Shown: positions 1 to 5,483, counted from the stretch's first letter. The stretch: 5,524 nt of DNA from an uncultured Leptolyngbya sp. (GCA_937899365.1 CALBPH010000250.1:1-5524), one strand, 5' to 3'. The notes: generated by a model from the letters alone, not told the origin. Numbers and translations are program-made.

Positions 1-1
1 G

Positions 2-517
2 TATCAGCGCTACCCTGAGCGAGCCGAAGGTGAGTTAACACCGTTGCGGGCGTCTCTTGTAGATGAAAGCCAGCTTAGTCACTTTGCTAGCCAACTCCAG
101 CTACAAGACTATTTACGCCTCAGTCGCGGGGCCGAGAATAGCGACAGCCGCAATAGCAAGCGGGTTTTATGTAGCACCTTTGAAGCTCTGATTGGGGCTT
201 ACTTTCTAGATAGTAATCAAGATATTAATACCGTGCGTGCCTACGTTGTTCCCATGTTCGATAGCGTAGCCGCAACAGTGAGCGAAACAGCGCTCCACAT
301 TAACTACAAGAGCCGGTTTCAAATTTGGTCACTGGATCAGCTCGGGGAAGTCCCTAGCTACACAATTATTGGGGCCACCGGTCCCGACCATGCTAAACAG
401 TTCACCGCAGAAGTCCGGGTGAAGGGGCTGCTCTATGGTCGGGGAAAAGGTCGCCGAAAGCAGGATGCCGAGAAACAGGCAGCCCAGGCAGCATTAAAAA
501 AGGTCGGTGTCAGTTAG
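2..517 (+). CDS. rnc: Ribonuclease III, C-terminal part (gene cut by the window edge)
   Basis: This is a double-strand-specific endoribonuclease, a family that processes rRNA precursors and structured mRNAs in the cytoplasm. The frame is open to the left edge: codons before the TTG at 44 read YQRYPERAEGELTPLRASLV, a conserved stretch of the RNase III catalytic domain, so TTG 44 is not the start. The N-terminal part with the HNERLEFLGD-type signature lies outside. Visible are the second catalytic helix (FEALIGAYFLD, about 186-218) and a complete double-stranded RNA-binding domain from NYKSRFQIW (about 301) to the end, with GPDH and GKGRRKQDAEKQAAQAAL typical of that fold. Odd point: the residue three before the catalytic Glu, normally Asp (D114 in E. 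coli), is Ser here (CSTFEA). Cyanobacteria often carry more than one RNase III homologue, so this may be one of several. Its TAG stop overlaps the stop of the convergent PII gene. Confidence 0.95.
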   Translation, partial: YQRYPERAEGELTPLRASLVDESQLSHFASQLQLQDYLRLSRGAENSDSRNSKRVLCSTFEALIGAYFLDSNQDINTVRAYVVPMFDSVAATVSETALHINYKSRFQIWSLDQLGEVPSYTIIGATGPDHAKQFTAEVRVKGLLYGRGKGRRKQDAEKQAAQAALKKVGVS

Positions 518-867
518 CTCTCAGAACTAGATAGGGCCACATCATCTCGCTCCCCGGTTCGAATGCGATAGACGGCCTCGATGGGCAGCACAAAAATCTT
601 GCCATCGCCAATTTCCCCCGTGTGGGCAGCGTCAGTAATGGTCTGGACTACCAGGTCGACTTTGTCATCGGCAATGGCCACTTCTAGGCGAATCTTTTGT
701 AGAAAATCTACTTTATAGCTCTGCCCCCGATACTTTTGGGTTTGCCCCTTCTGACGCCCAAAGCCACGGGCGTTAGACACAGTCATGCCGACAATCCCTA
801 CATTCACCAGGGCATCTTTGACTTTATCTAGGTGAGTGGACCGGATGACTGCAATAACCTGTTTCAT
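514..867 (-). CDS. glnB: PII nitrogen/carbon signalling protein, divergent T-loop
   Basis: This is a 117-residue trimeric PII signal protein. The family senses ATP/ADP and 2-oxoglutarate and controls partners such as N-acetylglutamate kinase, PipX and transporters. The core is canonical: NVGIVGMTVS, RGFGRQKGQT (34-43, with R38, Q39 and G41), FLQK with K58, the B-loop signature TGEIGDGKIFV (83-93, with K90), and R101/R103. Ligand binding is therefore expected. The T-loop tip reads YRGQSY (46-51) where cyanobacterial PII usually has YRGSEY. Tyr51 is kept, but Ser49, the phosphorylation site known in cyanobacteria, is Gln, and Glu50 is Ser. Positions 10-12 are STH in place of PFK, Glu44 is Gln, and a Ser-rich tail adds about five residues. 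The start is ATG 867, preceded by AGGGG only 3 nt upstream. No GTA-N8-TAC NtcA box was found in the gap upstream. It could be a second PII paralogue and not the main GlnB; there is no amt neighbour in the window. Confidence 0.94.
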   Translation of the reverse strand: MKQVIAVIRSTHLDKVKDALVNVGIVGMTVSNARGFGRQKGQTQKYRGQSYKVDFLQKIRLEVAIADDKVDLVVQTITDAAHTGEIGDGKIFVLPIEAVYRIRTGERDDVALSSSES

Positions 868-1086
868 AAACCCCTGTATTGGATAACGGTTGAGCGATTG
901 ACTAGAGCAATTGACTGTGTGTACAAGGTGCCCTGCTGAGCCACTCTAACAAATAGTGTAATTTGATACCAAAAAGTGTGCTAGATAAACCTATCAGGTA
1001 TCGTTACGGCCCTTATGTTTTCGTTACAACCTTTGATAAGTGGCGTTGCTGATGAATGACTGATAAATAGCGTTGCTGAGCAGCCA
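868..1086. other. Intergenic region between ruvA and the PII gene
   Basis: This 219-bp gap must hold the PII promoter (- strand) and the end of the ruvA transcript. I see no convincing sigma-70 box pair and no perfect NtcA site; the nearest NtcA-like form, GTA-N6-TAC at 958-969, has the wrong spacing. It holds a 27-bp-period tandem repeat (1034-1079), two copies of TCGTTAC 30 bp apart (991-997 and 1021-1027), and a 6-bp inverted pair GATACC/GGTATC (965-970 and 987-992). No small gene is supported. Confidence 0.6.
1034..1079. repeat. Two direct copies of a 19-bp unit, 27-bp period
   Basis: Copy 1 (1034-1052, TGATAAGTGGCGTTGCTGA) and copy 2 (1061-1079, TGATAAATAGCGTTGCTGA) match at 17 of 19 positions. 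Both differences are G to A. The spacer is 8 bp (TGAATGAC). The copies lie just beyond the ruvA stop and upstream of the PII gene. They could be a binding site or a remnant of a dispersed intergenic or IS-end repeat; the sequence alone does not decide. Confidence 0.75.
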
Positions 1087-1111
1087 TCACTGACTGAGCC
1101 AGGTGATGGCT
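1082..1111 (-). terminator. Stem-loop spanning the ruvA stop codon
   Basis: AGCCATCAC (1082-1090) and GTGATGGCT (1103-1111) form a perfect 9-bp inverted repeat with a 12-nt loop. The ruvA stop codon (1087-1089) lies in the 3' arm of the transcript. No U-tract follows on the - strand, so this is not a classical rho-independent terminator. It may instead stabilise the 3' end or pause transcription. Confidence 0.35.
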
Positions 1112-1713
1112 TCGCGAATCCAGGCTTCGGTATCGGCGTTTTTGCTAAGGGCCTTACTCTGCCCTACGGCCTGAAGCGCTTTTGTGATTTCACTGTTGGA
1201 ATAGCCCAGGGCCAGCAGGGTCATTTCCACATCTTCTTGAACCACGGAAACGGGGCCAGCGGTGGGGGCAGTTATCAGCCCTGCCTGCTGTCGCCATTCG
1301 GCTAGCTTGGTTTTGAGCTCTAGAATAATACGCTCGGCTGTCTTTTTGCCGACGCCAGGGGTTTGGGACAAGATGCGGGCATTGCCTGATACGACGGCCT
1401 GGATCAGGTCATTCAGGCTGAGGGTATCGAGCAGGGCCATACCCATCTGCGGACCAATGCCGCTGACGCTAATGGCCAGGCGAAAAACATCTCGCTCGGC
1501 CCGTGAGCCAAAGCCAAACAACACTGGCTGGTCATCTCGATTTTGAAGATGGGTAAACACTTGCGCCGGCTCACCGATGGGGGGCAGGCTGCCCATGGTC
1601 CGAGCTGTGATCTGTAGCTCATAACCCACGCCCTGGACATCGATAGTGACAATGACACGACCGTTCGTCAGCCGTTGAATGTCGGCCAACACCCCTTTGA
1701 GATAACCAATCAT
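1087..1713 (-). CDS. ruvA: Holliday junction branch migration protein RuvA
   Basis: RuvA is the DNA-binding subunit of the RuvAB complex. It grips four-way junctions and loads the RuvB helicase during recombinational repair. The protein has 208 residues, a normal length. It shows the N-terminal OB-fold start MIGYLKGVL and GVGYEL, an acidic pair D60-D61 at the place of the central acidic pin, and two helix-hairpin-helix motifs: SGIGPQMGMALL at about 84-95 and TPGVGKKTAERIILELK at about 118-134. A flexible linker (about 142-158) leads to the C-terminal RuvB-contacting domain (about 159-208, EMTLLALGY). The ATG at 1713 fits the family N-terminus exactly. It lies 17 bp behind the DivIVA-like gene with no clear Shine-Dalgarno sequence, and is probably co-transcribed with it and coaD. 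Neither ruvB nor ruvC is in the window; scattered ruv genes are usual in cyanobacteria. Confidence 0.97.
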   Translation of the reverse strand: MIGYLKGVLADIQRLTNGRVIVTIDVQGVGYELQITARTMGSLPPIGEPAQVFTHLQNRDDQPVLFGFGSRAERDVFRLAISVSGIGPQMGMALLDTLSLNDLIQAVVSGNARILSQTPGVGKKTAERIILELKTKLAEWRQQAGLITAPTAGPVSVVQEDVEMTLLALGYSNSEITKALQAVGQSKALSKNADTEAWIREAITWLSQ

Positions 1714-1730
1714 TGTTTAGAAAGTATGGG

Positions 1731-2564
1731 CTAGAACTTACGGCGCGGCTGAGGGCGCTGGGGGGGCTGCTGGGTCGGGGGTTGAATGTTGGACTGTTGT
1801 GGAGCCGCCGGCCGCTGGGGGGTGGGAGGGCCCGTAGGACGACGGGGAGCAGCGGCAGGGGCCGTATCGCTAAGGGGCGTCGGGGAGGTCTGTCGAGCGC
1901 GCTGCTGGCGATCGTAGAGCTGCTGACGGCCATTACTAATCACACCGAGCATTTCGCTAAACTGGGTTTCCATACGCTGTAATACCTGATCGGCGTAGGT
2001 ATCGGCATCGGTTTGAATGGCATGACATTCGGCAATCGCCGTTTTGCGCAGCTCATCGCACTCTTGCTTGGTTTGCGTCTGTAGCTGCTGAATTTCCATC
2101 ATAGTTTGCGATCGCAACGCCGCACATTCCTGCTCTACCTGCAGCCGTAGCTGCTGGGCCTGCTGCTCAGCCTGACGCAAAATGGTCGTCTCATTCAAAA
2201 TCGCAGCGGCCTGCTTTTCAGCCCTCATGACGATTTCTTGGGCATACTGCTCGGCTTCGCCCAGAATATTAGTGCGCTGCTCTAGGAGCTGCTGAGCCTC
2301 TTGAAACGCACCAGGCAGGTTCAACCGCACCGCATCTAGCTGGTCGAGCAGGTCGTCCTCATTTACCATGGTGCGGCCCATCACCGGCAGGCGAGGGCTA
2401 TCTAGCACCGCTTCCTCAATTTGGTTCAGGGCATCTTGAATATCAAATCCGTTAGCAGGGGTAGGCGCTACATTACCCGCCTGCTGCTGGGACAGGGCAT
2501 CATCGGCCGGGACAGTCTGTCCATTGAGCCTACGGTCGTTTAGGGGAGGTTCTTGCCGTACCAT
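1731..2564 (-). CDS. DivIVA-like coiled-coil protein with Pro/Gln-rich tail
   Basis: This is a 277-residue soluble protein without signal peptide or membrane segment. Residues 1-40 are a polar, probably disordered head. Residues about 41-90 (DIQDALNQIEEAVLDSPRLP, then VNEDDLLDQLDAVRLNLPGAF) resemble the conserved N-terminal block of cyanobacterial DivIVA-domain proteins. Residues about 90-225 are a long Gln/Glu/Ala-rich coiled coil (EAEQYAQEIVMRAEKQAAAIL, then QECAALRSQ), the type often mis-annotated as ATP synthase subunit b. Residues about 226-277 are a Pro/Gln/Ala-rich low-complexity tail ending in PRRKF. I infer the cyanobacterial DivIVA-like family that includes the division protein Cdv3, which would place it in septum placement or morphology; the family call rests on pattern recall. 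The start ATG 2564 lies inside the coaD end (25-bp overlap) without a visible Shine-Dalgarno sequence. No later in-frame ATG exists before residue 62, so translation is probably coupled to coaD. Confidence 0.75.
   Translation of the reverse strand: MVRQEPPLNDRRLNGQTVPADDALSQQQAGNVAPTPANGFDIQDALNQIEEAVLDSPRLPVMGRTMVNEDDLLDQLDAVRLNLPGAFQEAQQLLEQRTNILGEAEQYAQEIVMRAEKQAAAILNETTILRQAEQQAQQLRLQVEQECAALRSQTMMEIQQLQTQTKQECDELRKTAIAECHAIQTDADTYADQVLQRMETQFSEMLGVISNGRQQLYDRQQRARQTSPTPLSDTAPAAAPRRPTGPPTPQRPAAPQQSNIQPPTQQPPQRPQPRRKF
2108..2115. repeat. HIP1 octamer
   Basis: This is a perfect GCGATCGC, the highly iterated palindrome abundant in many cyanobacterial genomes. It lies inside the DivIVA-like gene and supports the taxonomic reading. 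Confidence 0.8.
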
Positions 2565-3025
2565 TTCTGAATATCGTGGGCAACATGCTCAGGAACAAGA
2601 TGACCGATCGCCGCACCAAACCTTGCGATCTCCTTTACTAGACTACTGCTTAAAAAGCCGTATTCAGTAGAGGTCACTAAAAAAACGGTTTCCAGGTCGT
2701 CCGCCAGGGTCTTATTAGTATGGGCCATCTGGAGTTCCTTCTCAAAGTCTGATAGTACACGCAAACCACGAATTAGGACTTTCGCCTGACGCTGGTGGGC
2801 GTAGTTAACCGTCAATCCATCAAAACTATCAATTTCCACATTAGTTAAATGGGAGGTGGCCTGACGAATCTGATCAAGCCGTTCCTCCACAGAAAACATG
2901 GGATTTTTAATCGGATTGCGTGACACCACTACAATGACGTGCTCATAAAGACCGCTGCTGCGGGTAATGATATCAAGGTGGCCCAGGGTAATGGGGTCAA
3001 AGCTACCGGGATAAACTGCAATCAC
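2540..3025 (-). CDS. coaD: Phosphopantetheine adenylyltransferase CoaD
   Basis: CoaD transfers AMP from ATP to 4'-phosphopantetheine, giving dephospho-CoA and pyrophosphate, the penultimate step of coenzyme A synthesis. The 161-residue length is normal. Motifs are intact: YPGSFDPITLGH (5-16) with the nucleotidyltransferase TxGH box and catalytic His16, the K40 region (NPIKNPMF), LIRGLR (84-89) with its two arginines, FEKELQMAHTN (94-104), and the ATP-binding SSSLVKE (126-132). The start is GTG at 3025. It gives the usual N-terminus MIAVYPGSFD, and no upstream in-frame ATG is available. A perfect TATAAT lies about 90 bp upstream. The gene is likely first in a unit with the DivIVA-like gene and ruvA. 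Confidence 0.97.
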   Translation of the reverse strand: MIAVYPGSFDPITLGHLDIITRSSGLYEHVIVVVSRNPIKNPMFSVEERLDQIRQATSHLTNVEIDSFDGLTVNYAHQRQAKVLIRGLRVLSDFEKELQMAHTNKTLADDLETVFLVTSTEYGFLSSSLVKEIARFGAAIGHLVPEHVAHDIQKWYGKNLP

Positions 3026-3073
3026 AACAAGGGTGAATAGGGGTATGGGTCGAGGCCAGGTTTTGTGTCTGCC

Positions 3074-3104
3074 CCAACGGTAGGCCCTAACATTGAGTCG
3101 TTGG
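3074..3104. repeat. Inverted repeat in the coaD leader
   Basis: CCAACG (3074-3079) and CGTTGG (3099-3104) are perfect 6-bp arms around a 19-nt loop, which itself contains the small palindrome TAGGCCCTA. It lies between the GNAT stop and the coaD start. No T-run follows on the - strand, so a terminator is not supported. It could be a leader hairpin or chance. Confidence 0.3.
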
Positions 3105-3112
3105 CCCGACTG

Positions 3113-3118
3113 ATTATA
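3113..3118 (-). promoter_or_regulatory. Possible -10 box for the coaD unit
   Basis: The - strand reads TATAAT, a perfect sigma-70 -10 consensus, right after the GNAT stop. No good -35 hexamer sits 16-18 bp upstream, and there is no extended TG motif. If used, it would give a leader of about 80 nt before the coaD GTG. The location in the only sizeable gap before coaD supports it. Confidence 0.4.
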
Positions 3119-3123
3119 GCGAC

Positions 3124-3612
3124 TTAGCTGACATCCCCATGCAGGGATTTTTTATAGACCCTGTCGCAGCGAGTCGTTTCTACGCCAGTTGCTGGGAGGT
3201 AGCCAGAGCTTTCGTACATACATACGGCCTCTTTGAGTACGGTGGCGGTTTCGAGCCAGATTTCTTTAAAGCCACGGGTTGCGATCGCACCCTCCAACTG
3301 ACCCAATAAAAACCGCCCCAGCCCCTGCCCCCGAGCCACCGGCAGCAAATACATCTTACGAATTTCCACCGCCTGATTACCACGCTCAATGGGCAGATAG
3401 GCCGCCGTCCCCACGATGGTGCCCGCCTGCTCCACTACCCAAAATTCACCATTCTGGTAGTACTGCTCCACCTGCACCACATCCACATCCGCCACATCCG
3501 GCTCCCAACCCAGACCGTAGTCAGTCAATACTTGACCAATTAGGGCCGCCGCCGCCTGCCGGTCGGTCGGTTGCCAGTCACGAATCAAAAAAGACTTAAA
3601 GGACGTATGCAT
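3124..3612 (-). CDS. GNAT-family N-acetyltransferase
   Basis: This is a 162-residue single-domain acyltransferase that would transfer an acetyl group from acetyl-CoA to an amine; the substrate is unknown. The GNAT fold is visible in order: FLIRDWQPTDRQAAAALI (strand 1 and helix 1), FWVVEQAGTIVGTAAYLPI (about 57-75), motif A VEIRKMYLLPVARGQGLGRFLL (about 82-103) with the acetyl-CoA pyrophosphate loop RGQGLG at 94-99, GFKEIWLET (about 114-122), and motif B with AVCMYESSGY (about 129-138). It starts with ATG 3612, 4 bp after the miaE stop, so the two are probably one operon. The closeness may mean a shared link to translation or RNA modification, but nothing in the protein shows that. It is followed by coaD after 98 bp. 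The GNAT assignment is firm; a specific function is not. Confidence 0.9.
   Translation of the reverse strand: MHTSFKSFLIRDWQPTDRQAAAALIGQVLTDYGLGWEPDVADVDVVQVEQYYQNGEFWVVEQAGTIVGTAAYLPIERGNQAVEIRKMYLLPVARGQGLGRFLLGQLEGAIATRGFKEIWLETATVLKEAVCMYESSGYLPATGVETTRCDRVYKKSLHGDVS
3281..3288. repeat. HIP1 octamer
   Basis: This is a second perfect GCGATCGC, inside the GNAT gene. Two copies in 5.5 kb is well above chance for an 8-mer and fits a cyanobacterium. Confidence 0.8.
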
Positions 3613-3616
3613 ACCG

Positions 3617-4222
3617 TTAACTATGGACTCTCGGAGCCGGATGTAACGTCGACAAAATCTCGCTCTCTGCAGTAGCTAATGCTTCCAGGCGAGGCGTCAC
3701 CACCTCAGTGCCAAACTCATTCGTAGCCAGTACCCAATAGGCTCCATAATGGCGGGCTTCAGACACCATCAGACTACGGTAAAACTTAGCCAGGTCTGGA
3801 TCTGGACAGTGCTGCCCCAACAGCCCCAATCGTTCGTGGCTGCGAGCCTCAATCAGCGCTGACACCAGCAGTAAATCTAACTTACGCTCCGGGTCGTTGG
3901 GTTGCACATGCTTACGCAATTTGGCCCCATAGGGCCCTGCCGCCAAACAATGTAGCGCCACCCCCCGCCGTGCCAGCCACTGGTTCACCTGCTTAAAATG
4001 GCTCAGCTCCTCCTGGGCAATCTCCGTCAGCGCCTCAACAAGGGCCACATCACTGGGATACAGAAACATCAGCTTAATAGCGATGCTAGCCGCCTTGCGC
4101 TCACAGTGGGAATGATCCAACATCACCTCATCTAGGTTGGCCAGTGCCTGGTCAATCCACGCCTGGGAGGTGGGCGTTTTGAGAAACTTTATCGTTGTCG
4201 GACGGCTTGGGGATGCAATCAC
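3617..4222 (-). CDS. miaE: tRNA-(ms2io6A)-hydroxylase-like diiron protein MiaE
   Basis: MiaE is a non-haem diiron monooxygenase that hydroxylates the isopentenyl side chain of ms2i6A at position 37 of some tRNAs, after MiaA and MiaB. The 201-residue protein has the ferritin-like four-helix pattern of metal ligands: E41 (in SHCERKAAS), E72 and H75 (EELSHF), E125 (ALIEARSHER), and E155 and H158 (SEARHY). The N-terminal block IKFLKTPTSQAWIDQALANL is also family-like. The start is GTG 4222; the frame upstream closes at 4253-4255 without an ATG, and no strong Shine-Dalgarno sequence is seen. The GNAT gene follows after 4 bp. All six expected ligands are present, so activity is likely. The substrate is inferred from the family, and related ferritin-like proteins could differ. 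Confidence 0.9.
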   Translation of the reverse strand: MIASPSRPTTIKFLKTPTSQAWIDQALANLDEVMLDHSHCERKAASIAIKLMFLYPSDVALVEALTEIAQEELSHFKQVNQWLARRGVALHCLAAGPYGAKLRKHVQPNDPERKLDLLLVSALIEARSHERLGLLGQHCPDPDLAKFYRSLMVSEARHYGAYWVLATNEFGTEVVTPRLEALATAESEILSTLHPAPRVHS

Positions 4223-4254
4223 AGAACGGTGAGAAAAGCTGATTATTGTTGATT

Positions 4255-4261
4255 ATTTATA
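4255..4261 (-). promoter_or_regulatory. Possible -10 box for miaE-GNAT
   Basis: The - strand reads TATAAAT about 33 bp before the miaE GTG, inside an AT-rich stretch of the 83-bp gap. A weak TTCCCT lies 18 bp upstream as a poor -35. Transcription from here would leave a leader of roughly 25 nt. This is consensus matching by eye only. Confidence 0.35.
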
Positions 4262-4305
4262 TCGTAACGGGAATCACGAAGGGAACGTTTTTAAGCCTAA
4301 ACGAG

Positions 4306-5433
4306 CTAAATCTTATTCATCACCATCATCACCGCCGGTTGAGACTGAAAATCTAATGCAATACCCTGGGCCGTAATCGGAATAACCTGCCCGCTTTTAT
4401 GGGTAATCCCAAACTCAATCGCAAAAATTTGATTAGGGTTGGTCCGACACTGCAAAATAACCGCACGCACCCGCTCAAGATCTTCGTAGGCAATGATGCT
4501 GGTCATGGACGGTAGCCCCATCAGTTCATCAGGCTCCCGGCCAAAAAGCTCAGCGGCACGGCCATTGAGCTGAACAATCTTTTTGTTTTGCAACATCACG
4601 GCCCCCACCGTCTCCATGGTCAAAACCTGATGACAAAACTCTTGGTGCTGACTCAGACGACGCTCCAGGTCCTGGTTAGCCGTCTGAAATTTAGTATTTT
4701 CCAACACCAGGGCCATCTGGTCCGCCATGGCCCCAATCAGGTCTGGCATGGGAGGTTGAAAATGTTTAGGCTCCGGGTGGGTCAGGGTCATAATCCCCAG
4801 AATGCGATTACCACTGACCATCGGCGCACACATGGCTGAACGAACCTGATAGGGCTGGTCCGGCAGATTTACCCAGCGGCTATCCAAACGGGTATCCGTA
4901 ATGGTCTCTGCCTTGCGATGCTCCACCACCCAGCTAGCCAGTCCTTTTTCTAGCACCTGCCCCACCAGGCTTTGCCGTTCGCGCTCCGTCGTGCCCGAGC
5001 GGGTCAAAATGCACTCCGTCACCACCTGGGCATCGTTGAGTAAAAAAATGCTGCCACTGCTGGCTCCGGCAATATCCCTGGCAATATCCAGCGTTTGTTT
5101 TAAGGTGGCTTTTAGCTGCATTTTGCCCGTGGATGTGCGGGATAGCGCCACCCGATCTTGAATCCACTGCAGCTGCTTTTTGTAGGCAGCATTCTCCTGC
5201 TGTAGCTGGGCAACCTTATCGCGCAGAGCAGTAACATCTGCGGTTAACTTACCGCCCGAGGCCTGCTGCTGGGTCATCTGCTGGGCCGCAAACTGCAATA
5301 CCGACACCAGCCCGCGCAGCAGCTGTAAATCGTCCTCGGGCAACGACTTGACGTCAGTCAGCTGTGTGATGTTCTTGTATAAAGATCCCAGCTCATCGGT
5401 GAGTGCTTCTTTCAGCAGAGTTTGATTATCCAT
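4306..5433 (-). CDS. GAF-PAS sensor protein without output domain
   Basis: This is a 375-residue soluble signalling protein. Residues about 1-60 are helical, and about 61-95 form a coiled coil (LRDKVAQLQQENAAYKKQL). A GAF domain spans about 107-247 (GASSGSIFLLN, LVGQVLEKGLASWVV, RWVNLPDQPYQVRSAMCAPM, LGIMTLTHPEPKHF, QMALVLENT), closely resembling GAF domains of cyanobacterial sensors. A connecting helix (about 248-265) leads to a PAS domain at about 270-375 (VGAVMLQNKKIVQLNGRAAELFGREPDELMG), which ends the protein. No histidine kinase, GGDEF, EAL, cyclase or DNA-binding domain follows, so it must act through a partner or as a regulator. The GAF lacks the Cys-His chromophore motif of phytochromes; the ligand is unknown. 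The start is ATG 5433 with a short GGGA just upstream. It is separated from miaE by 83 bp and is probably transcribed on its own. Confidence 0.88.
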   Translation of the reverse strand: MDNQTLLKEALTDELGSLYKNITQLTDVKSLPEDDLQLLRGLVSVLQFAAQQMTQQQASGGKLTADVTALRDKVAQLQQENAAYKKQLQWIQDRVALSRTSTGKMQLKATLKQTLDIARDIAGASSGSIFLLNDAQVVTECILTRSGTTERERQSLVGQVLEKGLASWVVEHRKAETITDTRLDSRWVNLPDQPYQVRSAMCAPMVSGNRILGIMTLTHPEPKHFQPPMPDLIGAMADQMALVLENTKFQTANQDLERRLSQHQEFCHQVLTMETVGAVMLQNKKIVQLNGRAAELFGREPDELMGLPSMTSIIAYEDLERVRAVILQCRTNPNQIFAIEFGITHKSGQVIPITAQGIALDFQSQPAVMMVMNKI

Positions 5434-5460
5434 TCCCGATCCATGAGCCCGCGCCTATAT

Positions 5461-5483
5461 CTAAAGGCTACAGCCTGTTTTAG
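5461..5483. repeat. Bulged inverted repeat upstream of the GAF-PAS gene
   Basis: CTAAA-GGCT and AGCC-TGT-TTTAG pair over 9 bp with a 2-nt loop and a 3-nt bulge; the inner AGGCT/AGCCT is perfect. It lies 28-50 bp before the GAF-PAS start. It could be an operator or the end of a + strand transcript, but a 2-nt loop argues against an RNA hairpin. Weak. Confidence 0.25.

Noticed and set aside
44..517. RNase III starting at TTG 44
   Set aside because: The upstream codons continue in frame to the window edge with conserved RNase III sequence, so TTG 44 is an internal Leu codon.
958..969. NtcA-like site GTA-N6-TAC upstream of the PII gene
   Set aside because: NtcA sites have GTA-N8-TAC; the spacing here is two bases short and no matching -10 box is placed correctly.
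1262..1546. 94-residue open frame on the + strand
   Set aside because: It lies wholly antisense to ruvA, whose protein is clearly recognisable; no motif and no ribosome-binding site.
1619..1933. 104-residue open frame on the - strand spanning the DivIVA-like/ruvA junction
   Set aside because: It overlaps two well-supported genes in another frame, and its Ser/Pro/Arg-rich sequence resembles no family.
1713..1982. 89-residue open frame on the + strand, rich in Arg and Gly
   Set aside because: It is antisense to the Pro/Gln-rich tail of the DivIVA-like gene; low-complexity GC-rich codons on one strand produce open frames on the other. No family resemblance.
1731..2564. ATP synthase subunit b
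   Set aside because: The coiled coil resembles subunit b in composition, but there is no N-terminal membrane helix and no atp gene nearby.
3279..3599. 106-residue Pro-rich open frame on the + strand
   Set aside because: It is antisense to the GNAT gene; the composition reflects the complement of GC-rich codons and no known domain is visible.
4266..4290. Direct repeat of AACGGGAA/AAGGGAACG-like sequence between the GAF-PAS gene and miaE
   Set aside because: The copies are short and imperfect, and no stem followed by a T-run was found, so neither an operator nor a terminator is supported.
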